From assembly GCF_003459245.1 (NCBI RefSeq), contig NZ_QRVG01000016.1, forward strand, positions 1 to 50,802: a DNA stretch of 50,802 nt. The letters are read 5' to 3'. The notes below the pieces were generated by a model that saw nothing but the letters and a program-made list of their open reading frames with translations, did no database searches and was not told where the DNA came from. The position numbers and the translations under genes are program-made. The stretch is from Collinsella sp. AF23-2. Lineage in GTDB: Bacteria > Actinomycetota > Coriobacteriia > Coriobacteriales > Coriobacteriaceae. Below, piece after piece: positions 25,896-34,692 of the stretch (the first letter of the stretch is position 1; every line of letters starts with the position of its first letter).

Positions 25896-26939
25896 TTGTT
25901 TTCTTTGATGGATATGTTCTTCGGTAGCTATGCGGGCGATCTTGCCATCGACCTCGGCACCGCCAATACGCTTGTCTCCGTGCGCGGCAAGGGCATCGTC
26001 ATTCGCGAGCCCTCTGTTGTCGCCATCGACAAGAACGACGAGCGCATCTTGGCGGTCGGTATCGAGGCAAAGCGCATGCTCGGCCGTACGCCCGGCAACA
26101 TCGTGGCCGTTCGTCCCCTGAAGGACGGCGTCATCGCCGACTTCGATGTTACCGAGGCCATGCTTCGCTACTTTATCGACAAGGCGTCCGAGAAGCGCTA
26201 TCCGTGGACTCCGCGTCCGCGTGTTGTCGTCTGCGTTCCCTCCGGTGTCACGTCGGTTGAGAAGCGCGCTGTCTTTGAGGCCACGATCCAGGCCGGTGCC
26301 CGCCAGGCCTATCTGATCGAAGAGCCCATGGCGGCTGCCATCGGCGCCGACCTGCCCGTCGAGGAACCCACCGGCTCCATGGTCATCGACATCGGTGGCG
26401 GTACCACCGAGGTTGCCGTTATCGCTATGGGCGGCATCGTCGTCTCGCAGTCTATCCGTATTGCCGGCGACGAGTTCGATCAGGCCATCCTCACGCACGT
26501 TCGCGATGCCTACAACCTGGCCATCGGCGAGCGTACGGCAGAGGACATCAAGATCAAGGTCGGCTCCGCCGTGCCGCTCAAGGATGAGCTCGACGTCGAG
26601 GTCAACGGCCGCGACGTGATCACCGGTCTGCCCAAGACCGTGCGCATCGAGAGCGAGGAGATTCGTCGCGCACTCAACAAGCCGCTCGACGAGATGGCCA
26701 AGGCCGTCAAGGACGCACTCGACGCTACGCCTCCCGATCTTGCCTCGGACCTTATGTACTATGGCATTTTGCTGACCGGTGGCGGCGCGCTGCTGCGCGG
26801 TCTCGATGTGCGCCTGCGCGATGAGACCGGCGTTTCGGTCAACGTCAGCCCCACGGCGCTCGATAACGTTGTTAACGGCTGTGCCCGCGTGCTCGAGGCC
26901 AATGCGTTTGATGGCGGCTTCGTCCAGACCAATGCTTAA
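25896..26939 (+). CDS. mreB: Rod shape-determining protein MreB
   Basis: This bacterial actin of 347 residues polymerises along the membrane and positions the lateral-wall elongation complex. The actin-fold nucleotide motifs are clear: IDLGTANTLV (phosphate 1), VIDIGGGTTEVAVI (phosphate 2) and LLTGGGALLRGLD (adenosine). EEPMAAAIGADLPV and AGDEFDQAI are also family-typical. The TTG at 25896 has CAGGAG five bases upstream; an ATG four codons in is the alternative. It heads the operon mreB-mreC-mreD-mrdA-rodA. Presence of the full set predicts a rod-shaped or at least elongating cell. Confidence 0.97.
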   Translation: MFSLMDMFFGSYAGDLAIDLGTANTLVSVRGKGIVIREPSVVAIDKNDERILAVGIEAKRMLGRTPGNIVAVRPLKDGVIADFDVTEAMLRYFIDKASEKRYPWTPRPRVVVCVPSGVTSVEKRAVFEATIQAGARQAYLIEEPMAAAIGADLPVEEPTGSMVIDIGGGTTEVAVIAMGGIVVSQSIRIAGDEFDQAILTHVRDAYNLAIGERTAEDIKIKVGSAVPLKDELDVEVNGRDVITGLPKTVRIESEEIRRALNKPLDEMAKAVKDALDATPPDLASDLMYYGILLTGGGALLRGLDVRLRDETGVSVNVSPTALDNVVNGCARVLEANAFDGGFVQTNA

Positions 26940-26960
26940 TTTCCAAAAGGTGGATTCCAT

Positions 26961-27959
26961 TTGGCACGATCTTCGGGTTTCTCCACAAATCTGAATACCA
27001 AGCGACAATCAACGGGTATGCGCCCGTTGATTGTTTTCAGCCTGATTTCGGTGTTGCTGCTCACGTTTTATATTCGTGAGGGCGAGACGGGGCCGATTCA
27101 TGCCGTTCGTTCGGGCGTGACGACGATTACCTCGCCGGTGCGTTTTCTGGGCTCGACTGTGGCGGCTCCCTTCAATGCGATCGGTAACGTGTTCTCTAAC
27201 CTTACGGCGTCACAGGACACGCTTGACGAGCTTAAGAAGCAAAATGAGGAGCTGACCTCCAAGGTTGCCGAGCTCTCCGAGGCTCAAAAGACCGCCGAGC
27301 GACTGGAGGGTCTGGTCGGTCTGCAGTCGACCTACAACCTCAAGTCCACTGCAGCTCGTATCGTCGGCGCTTCGGGCGATGCCTGGACCTCGACCGTTAC
27401 CATCGATAAAGGTTCTGCCGACGGGCTTACCATCAACATGCCTGTGACGAGTTCGGCTGGTGTTATCGGACAGATCATCGAAGTCTCGGCCAAGACGTCC
27501 ACCGTGCGTCTGATCGGCGATGAGAACTCGGGCGTGTCCGCTATGGTGCAGGACACGCGCGCCCAGGGCATGCTGCAGGGTCAGGCTGACGGCACGCTGC
27601 GTCTTGAGTACGTGAGCGTCGACTCCGACGTTAAGGTTGGCGACATCATCGTGACCTCGGGCATTGGCGGTGTGTTCCCCAAGGGCCTTCCGCTCGGCAC
27701 CGTCTCGTCGGTTGAGAAATCGGCAAACGACGTGTACTACACCATTGTGGTACGCGCCCAGACGACGGCCGAGAACAACGAGGAAGTGCTGGTCATCACC
27801 TCGCTGACCGACGAACAGTCGGCCTCGGATGAGGACGTGAGCACCGCTAATAGCACGCCGCAGGGAACGTCGCGCGATGCTGCGACCAAGACGAAGGACG
27901 AGAGCTCGGATGACGGTTCCGACACGTCCGAGACGACCGATTCCGGCTCGAGCGAATAG
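26961..27959 (+). CDS. mreC: Rod shape-determining protein MreC
   Basis: MreC is a 332-residue single-pass membrane protein that links MreB to the periseptal or lateral wall synthases and activates PBP2-RodA. A short basic cytoplasmic N-terminus is followed by one helix (about residues 20-38, MRPLIVFSLISVLLLTFYI) and a coiled coil (about 88-120, LDELKKQNEELTSKVAELSE). The beta-barrel domains follow, with the typical VTSSAGVIGQIIEVSAKTS, GDENSGVSAMV and VTSGIGGVFPKGLPLG. The last 50 residues are an unusual Ser/Thr/Asp-rich, low-complexity tail. The TTG start has AAAGGTGGA upstream. It is in an operon with mreB (21-base gap) and mreD. Confidence 0.95.
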   Translation: MARSSGFSTNLNTKRQSTGMRPLIVFSLISVLLLTFYIREGETGPIHAVRSGVTTITSPVRFLGSTVAAPFNAIGNVFSNLTASQDTLDELKKQNEELTSKVAELSEAQKTAERLEGLVGLQSTYNLKSTAARIVGASGDAWTSTVTIDKGSADGLTINMPVTSSAGVIGQIIEVSAKTSTVRLIGDENSGVSAMVQDTRAQGMLQGQADGTLRLEYVSVDSDVKVGDIIVTSGIGGVFPKGLPLGTVSSVEKSANDVYYTIVVRAQTTAENNEEVLVITSLTDEQSASDEDVSTANSTPQGTSRDAATKTKDESSDDGSDTSETTDSGSSE

Positions 27960-27970
27960 GGGGCATGTCC

Positions 27971-28537
27971 ATGGATCTACACGAGCAGGGGATGAGCTCC
28001 CGCACGTTTGTAATCGCCGCCATCGTGTGCGTGCTGCTGCAGGCAGGCCTGGCACCGCAGATCTCCATTGCGGGCGGTCGCGTCAACTTCATGATTATCC
28101 TGGTGTGCCTAAGCGTGTTCTCGGGCGACCCGACCCGTGCCGTCGTGTGCGGTTTTTGCAGCGGCTTGTTTTATGACCTGTCCGCTGCCGTGCCGGTGGG
28201 AGTTATGTCGCTCCTGCTGACCGTGGGTTCTTTTGCCCTGGTGCACAGCGCTGCCGGTCAAACGAGCGGTACCCCGAGTGCGCGCGGCATCACTGTGGGC
28301 GCCTTTGCGCTCGTCATTAATGTGATCTACAGCATCATCTTGCTGTTTATGGGTATGGAGACGAGCTTTGTCGTGGCGATCTTCGGCCATGCGCTGCCGT
28401 CTTCGATCCTGACGGGTCTGGTTGCCATTCCGTTTTTGATGTCCGGCGTCGTGCCGCAGTCCGGTTATGGATTCTCCGCACGTGGCGGACGCCAGACGGG
28501 CATGCGCTTTAAGCCCAAGACCCGTAAGCTCAAATAG
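27971..28537 (+). CDS. mreD: Rod shape-determining protein MreD
   Basis: This integral membrane protein of about 188 residues has five to six predicted helices and is the small membrane component of the elongasome. Sequence is weakly conserved in this family, and assignment rests on hydrophobicity, the GGRVNFMIILVCLSVF and GFCSGLFYDL segments, and position between mreC and mrdA. The C-terminus is strongly basic (FKPKTRKLK). The ATG at 27971 has AGGGGG seven bases upstream; an ATG two codons earlier is too close to that site. Confidence 0.9.
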   Translation: MDLHEQGMSSRTFVIAAIVCVLLQAGLAPQISIAGGRVNFMIILVCLSVFSGDPTRAVVCGFCSGLFYDLSAAVPVGVMSLLLTVGSFALVHSAAGQTSGTPSARGITVGAFALVINVIYSIILLFMGMETSFVVAIFGHALPSSILTGLVAIPFLMSGVVPQSGYGFSARGGRQTGMRFKPKTRKLK

Positions 28538-28550
28538 GGGAGGCCCGTAG

Positions 28551-30620
28551 ATGTCTTCCCAGATGACGGTTATTATCGCCGGTATCGTGCTGGTTGTGGC
28601 CATCGTGGTCGCGCTGGTCATCATGCGTCGCGGCGATTCCCGTTTTACCTACGATACGCAGCATGGAACGGCCCCGCGCGCCACCGAGGGCGAGGGCAAT
28701 ACCGCGGCGACCGCCTTTAAGGGCCGCTTCTCCATCCTCACCACGGGTGTGGGCGCGATGTTCGCGGCGCTTGCCGTCAAGCTGTGGGGCATGCAGATGG
28801 TCTCGTCGGACTATTATGAAAAGCAGGCTAATAGTAATCAGACGCGCACCGTTACCACACCCGCTGTGCGCGGCCGCATCCTCGACCGTAATGGCGTGGC
28901 ACTTGTCCAGAACCGTCCCTCACTTGCTGTCGTGGCCTACCGCGACCTTGCCGAGGATGAGGTTCTGGTTCGCCATCTTGCCAACGTGCTCGGTATGCCC
29001 TACGTGGCGGTTCTGCGCAATATTCAGGACAATTCCGAGGGCGCCCAGAGCCTGCATACCATCGCGACGGACGTCCGTCGCTCCACGGTTGCCTATATCA
29101 AGGAGCACGCCGGCGAGTTCCCGGGCGTCAAGATTGCCGAGCGTACCGAGCGCCAGTACCCGTACGGCGAGACGGCCTGTCACATTTTGGGCTATACCGG
29201 CACCATTACCTCCGAGCAGCTTGAGGCCCAGAATAAGAAAACCTCTGGCGACGATGATGCTTCTGCTGGCCGGATTACGTACCAGTCGGGCGATATCGTG
29301 GGCCAGGCGGGTGTTGAGAGCTACTACGAAAACCTGCTGCAGGGTATTCGTGGCGAGCAGACCGTCAAGGTCGATGCCTCGGGCAATGTGACCGGTCAGG
29401 CCGGCGCCGTGCCCGCCAAGGCCGGCTCCGACATTAAGCTCACGCTCGACCTCAAGATCCAACAGGCCTGTGAGACGGCGCTGGCGAGCGCCATCGAGCT
29501 TGCCAAGACCACTGGCTACAGCAATGCCGGCAACGGCGCTGTGGTGTGTCTCGATCCCAACAACGGCGAGATCCTGGGCATGGCGAGCGAGCCCAAGTTC
29601 GATCCGTCCGTCTTTATCGGCGGCGTCTCAAATGACGTGTGGACCGAGCTCAATGATGACAAGGGTTCGCACCCGCTGCTCAACCGCGCCATTAGCGGAC
29701 AGTACATGTCGGCCTCGACCATCAAGCCGCTCTCGGCACTGGCCGGTCTTGAGTTTGGAACCTACACTTCAACGCAGACAACCAACTGCACGGGCTATTG
29801 GACGGGCTTGGGCAAGGCTTGGGGCAAGCGCTGCTGGCTGACGTCTGGACACGGCACCATGACGCTGCAGTCGGGTATTGCCAACTCGTGCGACCCCGTC
29901 TTCTACGATATGGGCAAGGCGTTCTTTTATGACGAGCAACATTCCGAGGGCCTGCAGGAGGTCTTTCGTCGCTGGGGCCTAGGCAAGACCTGCGGTATCG
30001 ATTTGCCGAGTGAGGGCGCGGGCCGTATTCCCGATGCCGAGTGGAAAGAGTCGTACTTTACCGACGCCTCTGCCGAGGACCGCAAGTGGAATGCCGGCGA
30101 TATGACCAACATTGCCATCGGCCAGGGCGACATTTTGGTGACGCCTCTGCAGATGGCATGCGCCTACATGGGCCTTGCCAACGGCGGTAAGCAGTACGTG
30201 CCTCACGTGTTTTTGTCTGCCGTGTCGCGCGATGGCGACGGCGATGCCTATAAGTACAACGGCAAAGGCAAGAAGAAGCGCTTGGAGGCCAAGATCAACA
30301 GCGATTCGGATTTGGCTCTTGTTCGCAACGGCATGCACGACGTGATTTACACGGCATCGACGTCCCTGGCGGCTCACTTTGGCACCCTGACGCCGCAGGT
30401 ATACGGCAAGTCGGGCACGGGCGAGAAAAGCGGCGAGGACGAATACGCGTGGTTCTGCGCCTATGCGCCGGCCGATGATCCCAAGTATGTCATCGCTACT
30501 GTCCTGGAGCAGGGCGGCGGTGGCTCAGATACCGCGATGCATGTCGTGCGCGACGTGCTCGGCGCGATTTATGACGAGCCCGATACCTCTTCGGCCTCGG
30601 GCGATTCTTCGGTTCGATAG
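28551..30620 (+). CDS. mrdA: Penicillin-binding protein 2, elongation transpeptidase
   Basis: This class B PBP of 689 residues cross-links lateral-wall peptidoglycan together with RodA. Residues 5-25 are a hydrophobic helix, and a second hydrophobic segment occurs at about 60-84, so the N-terminus may have two membrane spans rather than the usual one. The dimerisation/pedestal region follows (RGRILDRNGVALVQN, YPYGETACHILGYTG). The transpeptidase motifs are STIK with active-site Ser389 (and Lys392), SCD in the place of SxN (ANSCDPVFY, common in this subfamily), and KSGTGE with Lys620. It starts 13 bases after mreD and is followed after nine bases by rodA. Confidence 0.95.
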   Translation: MSSQMTVIIAGIVLVVAIVVALVIMRRGDSRFTYDTQHGTAPRATEGEGNTAATAFKGRFSILTTGVGAMFAALAVKLWGMQMVSSDYYEKQANSNQTRTVTTPAVRGRILDRNGVALVQNRPSLAVVAYRDLAEDEVLVRHLANVLGMPYVAVLRNIQDNSEGAQSLHTIATDVRRSTVAYIKEHAGEFPGVKIAERTERQYPYGETACHILGYTGTITSEQLEAQNKKTSGDDDASAGRITYQSGDIVGQAGVESYYENLLQGIRGEQTVKVDASGNVTGQAGAVPAKAGSDIKLTLDLKIQQACETALASAIELAKTTGYSNAGNGAVVCLDPNNGEILGMASEPKFDPSVFIGGVSNDVWTELNDDKGSHPLLNRAISGQYMSASTIKPLSALAGLEFGTYTSTQTTNCTGYWTGLGKAWGKRCWLTSGHGTMTLQSGIANSCDPVFYDMGKAFFYDEQHSEGLQEVFRRWGLGKTCGIDLPSEGAGRIPDAEWKESYFTDASAEDRKWNAGDMTNIAIGQGDILVTPLQMACAYMGLANGGKQYVPHVFLSAVSRDGDGDAYKYNGKGKKKRLEAKINSDSDLALVRNGMHDVIYTASTSLAAHFGTLTPQVYGKSGTGEKSGEDEYAWFCAYAPADDPKYVIATVLEQGGGGSDTAMHVVRDVLGAIYDEPDTSSASGDSSVR

Positions 30621-30629
30621 GAGGTTGCG

Positions 30630-31856
30630 ATGGATTTTTCTCCGGCGGATCTGTTCCGTTCAACCAAGACCGGCTCTCGCAGCAGCCTGGACCGCGTCAA
30701 CAAGCAACTTTCGGCCTCGCGCGGTACGTTTCGCCAAAAGGTGCATATCGGTGTGCTGCTGGCTACCGTCGCGCTCGTTGCCTATGGCGCCATCATTATT
30801 TGGTCGGCGTCACAGTTTAAGGCCGACGCCTCATTCTCGCGCCACCTGCTGGGCATTGGCATTGGCGCGGTGCTTGCGGTGCTCGTCTGGCGTACCGATC
30901 TGCGCGGCATCTCTAACTTCTCGACGGCGCTGCTCGTCATTGACCTTATTGTGATCTTCTCGCCCAAGATTCCGGGCCTGTCCTATACGGGCGGTCTGGG
31001 CATGACGGGCTGGATCAAGATTCCCGGTATCGGCTTGACATTCCAGCCGGTTGAGCTTGCCAAGCTCATCACCATCTTCTTTATCGCCACGCTTGGCTCG
31101 CAGTATAACGGCCGCATCGATACCGTTCGCGACTACGTCAAGCTCTGCGGCATGCTGTCCATTCCGTTTTTGGCCGTCGTCGCCATGGGCGACCTGGGCT
31201 CGGGCCTGGTCGTGCTGGTCTCGGGCGCCATCGTCATCTGCATGAGCGGTGCACGCCGCGAATGGGTGCTGTCGACCCTGGCCCTGCTCGTGGGCCTGGT
31301 GGCCCTCGTCCTGGCGCTCGATTCGGTCTTTGATTCGTTGCTCGGCCACGATGTGCTCATCAAGCAGTATCAGATGAACCGTCTGACGGTCTTTATCGAC
31401 CCCGATAATGCCGATTCGGACGATGCCTACAACCTGCAGCAGTCGCTTATCGCCGTTGGCTCGGGCGGCTTCTTTGGTAAGGGTTTGGGCCATGCGACGC
31501 AGTCGGCCGGCGGCTTTCTGCCCGAGTTCCACACCGACTTCGTCTTCGCCTTCCTGTCCGAGACCTTTGGCTTTTGCGGTTCCTTTTTGCTCCTGTGCCT
31601 CTACGTGCTGCTGATCTTTTCGACGATTCGCGTCGCCTTTAAGTGTGAGTCGCTGTTCTTGCGCCTATCGTGTGTGGGCATCGTTGGCATGTGGGCGTTC
31701 CAGACCTTCGAAAACATCGGCATGTGCATCGGCATGATGCCGATTACCGGTATTCCGCTACCGTTTATTAGCTTCGGTTCGTCTTCGATGATGATTCAGC
31801 TGCTGACGGTGGGTATCGTACAATCCATATGGCGGCATCGTTCGGGCGCCGCGTAA
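30630..31856 (+). CDS. rodA: Peptidoglycan glycosyltransferase RodA (SEDS family)
   Basis: This 408-residue polytopic membrane protein (about ten helices) polymerises lipid II glycan strands during cell elongation and works with PBP2. Conserved SEDS features are FQPVELAKL, an extracellular loop with AVGSGGFFGKGLG, FLPEFHTDFVFAFLSETFGF with the essential Asp, and MMPITGIPLPFISFGSSSMM near the end. The N-terminus of about 38 residues is Ser/Arg-rich and cytoplasmic. It is spaced nine bases after mrdA with AGGAGG upstream. The operon continues without a visible terminator into a DUF697-like gene. Confidence 0.96.
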   Translation: MDFSPADLFRSTKTGSRSSLDRVNKQLSASRGTFRQKVHIGVLLATVALVAYGAIIIWSASQFKADASFSRHLLGIGIGAVLAVLVWRTDLRGISNFSTALLVIDLIVIFSPKIPGLSYTGGLGMTGWIKIPGIGLTFQPVELAKLITIFFIATLGSQYNGRIDTVRDYVKLCGMLSIPFLAVVAMGDLGSGLVVLVSGAIVICMSGARREWVLSTLALLVGLVALVLALDSVFDSLLGHDVLIKQYQMNRLTVFIDPDNADSDDAYNLQQSLIAVGSGGFFGKGLGHATQSAGGFLPEFHTDFVFAFLSETFGFCGSFLLLCLYVLLIFSTIRVAFKCESLFLRLSCVGIVGMWAFQTFENIGMCIGMMPITGIPLPFISFGSSSMMIQLLTVGIVQSIWRHRSGAA

Positions 31857-31874
31857 CCGCTGGAGGGGTTTGCT

Positions 31875-32804
31875 ATGAAAACTCCCGTAGATAAGCTGAC
31901 GCGCGCTTTTAAGATGGGCGCGTCCGTTAAGAAGGATTCCGATACGCCGGTGCGCGTCTCGGTCTATTTGGATTCGTCCGCCTCGCGCTTTCTGGCCGAG
32001 ACGGTGCGTGACGCCTTTGTACCGCAGACGACCTCGGGCATTGTGCGCGTCGAGCGTCTGGGGGAGGAGCGAATTGCTCCAAAGACCGATACCGATGTGG
32101 TGCTGGTGCTCTCGTGCGGCTCCGACCGCTTGGAGAGTGCCGTGCAGGAGCTCGTGATCGCCGGCGCCCCCGTGTGCGTGCTTGCCGAGTCTGCTGTGGA
32201 GGTGCCGTTTATCGAGGAGTCCACGCCTGTGCTCGGCGTGGTAGCGGCAACCGATAAGACGTATCTGCTCGAGACGCTTGCCCGCTGGATTCTCGATCGC
32301 ACCGAAAAGGAAACGGCTTTTGCGGCGAACTTTGCCTTCATGCGCATCGCGGCGGCCAATCGTATCATCACCTCGTGCGCGCTCACCAATATGGCGACCG
32401 GTGCGCTGGTGTTTTTGCCGGGCGCCGATTATCCCGTTATGGCGCTGGCGCAGGTGGGCATGCTCTTTGAGCTCGCTGCCGTCTTTGGACGCGGCATTAA
32501 GCCTGAGCGCGGCTACGAGGTCGCGGGCGTGCTTGTCGGCGGTCTTGTGATCCGCGCGGTCACCCGCGCGCTCGTCAAGCAGACGCCGCATATTGGGTTT
32601 GCCGTCAAGGCGCTCACTGCTGCCGCGGGCACCTATGGCATGGGCCGTGCGCTCGTTTCGCTCTACGAGCGCGATGTCGACTACAGCCGTGCCAACGAGG
32701 TGGTTACTGCCACGTTCTCCCGCGTTCGCGATCTGGTGACCACGGTCGCGGGCGCTACCCGTCCTATGGCGTCCTATCAGGACGCATCCGATCTCGCTGC
32801 TTAG
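31875..32804 (+). CDS. DUF697-like membrane-associated protein, function unknown
   Basis: This 309-residue protein has a first half with an alpha/beta character (VRVSVYLDSSASRFLAETV, TDVVLVLSCGSDRLESAV). The second half matches DUF697 as I recall it: ALTNMATGALVFLPGADYPVMAL, LFELAAVFGRGIKPERG, GGLVIRAVTRALVKQTP and AGTYGMGRAL. DUF697 proteins such as YcjF are often linked to GTPases, but no GTPase motif is present here. There may be two or three short hydrophobic segments. It lies between rodA and the radical SAM gene with short gaps (18 and 10 bases), so it is probably co-transcribed with the elongasome genes. No function can be stated. Confidence 0.75.
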   Translation: MKTPVDKLTRAFKMGASVKKDSDTPVRVSVYLDSSASRFLAETVRDAFVPQTTSGIVRVERLGEERIAPKTDTDVVLVLSCGSDRLESAVQELVIAGAPVCVLAESAVEVPFIEESTPVLGVVAATDKTYLLETLARWILDRTEKETAFAANFAFMRIAAANRIITSCALTNMATGALVFLPGADYPVMALAQVGMLFELAAVFGRGIKPERGYEVAGVLVGGLVIRAVTRALVKQTPHIGFAVKALTAAAGTYGMGRALVSLYERDVDYSRANEVVTATFSRVRDLVTTVAGATRPMASYQDASDLAA

Positions 32805-32814
32805 GGGTTTTCCG

Positions 32815-34692
32815 TTGCGCGTTCCGTATCAAGACTGTTTTCATTTAATTGAGCCGCTGCTCGCCAAGGTCGAGAAACCGAGCCGCTATATCGATCACGA
32901 GTGGGGCACGCTTTCCAAGGCCGATGCCGACTACCGTTGCTGCCTGATCTACCCGGATGTGTACGAGGTCGGTCTGCCTAACCAGGGCATCGCCATCCTC
33001 TACAACATCCTTAACCAGGCCGAGGGCATCTCCTGCGAGCGCGGCTATGTGCCGTGGCCCGATATGGGTGACGCCATGCGCGAGGCGGGCATTCCGCTGC
33101 TGTCGCTCGAGGGCGCAGCGCCGGTCGCTTCGTTTGATATCGTCGGCCTGCATGTGCCGCACGAGATGGCGGTGACGAACTTCCTCGAGGCACTCGACCT
33201 CGCTGGCATTCCGCTGTTAGCGGCCGACCGTACCGAGGACGACCCCATTATCATCGCCGGCGGCCCCTCGGTGTACAACCCCGAGCCGTACGCGGCCTTC
33301 TTCGATGCCATCCTCATCGGCGAGGGCGAGGAGTCGCTGCTCGAGACCTGCCAGCTGCATCGTCGCCTGCGCGACGAAGGAGTCCCGCGCGCACAGATTG
33401 TTGAGCAGCTTGCATCCATTGCCGGCAACTACGTGCCGTCGCTCTATGAGGTTCGTCACGACGAGCCCTGTTCGCCGCATGGCTACACCGTGCCGCGTGA
33501 AGGCAAGAATGCGCCGACCGTGGTCTACAAGCGCGTCGTCGAGGATTTCGGCGCCACGAATCCGCTGTCGCAGTCGTGCGTACCCTATGCGCAGCTGGTC
33601 CACGACCGCCTGTCTATCGAGATCCTGCGCGGCTGCGCCCGCGGCTGTCGTTTTTGCCAGGCCGGCATGACGTATCGCCCAGTGCGCGAGCGCTCGGCCG
33701 ACCAGATCGTCTCGTCGGTGATTCAGGGTCTGGAAAAGACCGGCTATGACGAGGTGTCGCTGACCTCGCTCTCCACGACTGACCACTCCTGCATTCGCGA
33801 CGTGCTCGGCAGGCTCAACCGTCGCCTGGAGGATACGGGTATTCGCGTATCTATTCCGTCGCAGCGCCTGGATTCGTTTGGCGTGGATATGGCCGAGTCG
33901 GTCGCCGGCGAAAAGAAGGGCGGCCTGACGTTCGCGCCCGAGGCCGGCAGTCAGCGCATGCGTGACATCATTAACAAGAACGTGACCGAGGAGGACCTGG
34001 ACCGTGCGGCCAAGGCGGCCTTCGAGGCCGGCTGGAACCGCATGAAGCTCTACTTTATGATGGGCCTTCCCGGTGAGCGCGACGAGGACATCGTAGCCAT
34101 TGCCAATCTGGCCGATCACGTGCTGGAGCTCGGTCGTTCCGTGGTGCCCAAGGCTCGTCGCGGCTCGATTTCGGTATCCATCTCGGTTTCGGTCTTTATC
34201 CCCAAGGCTGCCACGCCGTTCCAGTGGTGCCCGCAGCTCGACTACGACGACGTCAAGCGTCGCCAGAAGCTGCTTATCACGAGCGTTCGCAACCGTGCCG
34301 TCCGCGTGCATTACCACGATGCCGAGACCTCGCTCATCGAGGCCGCGCTGTCCCGCGCCGGTCGTGACATGACGCCCGTCATCATCGATGCTTGGCGCTC
34401 GGGCTCTCGCTTTGACGCCTGGGTAGAGCATTTCTCGCTCGATAACTGGAAGGAAGCTGCTGCCAAAAACGGCATCGACCTCAATGAGCTCGTGCACCTG
34501 CCCTACGAGTTGGACTGGCGCCTGCCGTGGGAGCACGTGAGTCCCGGCTGCACGCGCGGCTTCCTCGAGCGCGAGTACCGTCGCTCGCTCGAGGGCGTCA
34601 CGACTCCCGACTGCACCCGCACGTCGTGCACCGGCTGCGGGATCTGCCCCACGCTCCACGTCAAGAATGTATTGATGGGTGATCGCGCATGA
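32815..34692 (+). CDS. Radical SAM protein of the TIGR03960 type
   Basis: This 625-residue protein has an N-terminal B12-binding-like domain (about residues 1-190, PDVYEVGLPNQGIAILYNIL, GGPSVYNPEPYAAFFDAILIGEGEE) followed by a radical SAM core. The iron-sulfur cysteines are Cys274, Cys278 and Cys281 in CARGCRFC. LTFAPEAGSQRMRDIINK and KLYFMMGLPGE are typical of the group, and a C-terminal CxxCGICPTLHV adds further cysteines. Members of this family occur beside or fused to DUF2344 proteins and close to rplU and rng/rne, as here. The reaction has not been established to my knowledge. Its TTG start follows the DUF697 gene by ten bases. It overlaps the next gene by four bases (ATGA). Confidence 0.88.
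   Translation: MRVPYQDCFHLIEPLLAKVEKPSRYIDHEWGTLSKADADYRCCLIYPDVYEVGLPNQGIAILYNILNQAEGISCERGYVPWPDMGDAMREAGIPLLSLEGAAPVASFDIVGLHVPHEMAVTNFLEALDLAGIPLLAADRTEDDPIIIAGGPSVYNPEPYAAFFDAILIGEGEESLLETCQLHRRLRDEGVPRAQIVEQLASIAGNYVPSLYEVRHDEPCSPHGYTVPREGKNAPTVVYKRVVEDFGATNPLSQSCVPYAQLVHDRLSIEILRGCARGCRFCQAGMTYRPVRERSADQIVSSVIQGLEKTGYDEVSLTSLSTTDHSCIRDVLGRLNRRLEDTGIRVSIPSQRLDSFGVDMAESVAGEKKGGLTFAPEAGSQRMRDIINKNVTEEDLDRAAKAAFEAGWNRMKLYFMMGLPGERDEDIVAIANLADHVLELGRSVVPKARRGSISVSISVSVFIPKAATPFQWCPQLDYDDVKRRQKLLITSVRNRAVRVHYHDAETSLIEAALSRAGRDMTPVIIDAWRSGSRFDAWVEHFSLDNWKEAAAKNGIDLNELVHLPYELDWRLPWEHVSPGCTRGFLEREYRRSLEGVTTPDCTRTSCTGCGICPTLHVKNVLMGDRA

Noticed and set aside
33217..34659. Minus-strand open frame opposite the radical SAM gene
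   Set aside because: The plus-strand gene has intact CxxxCxxC and family motifs. The antisense product matches nothing recognisable.
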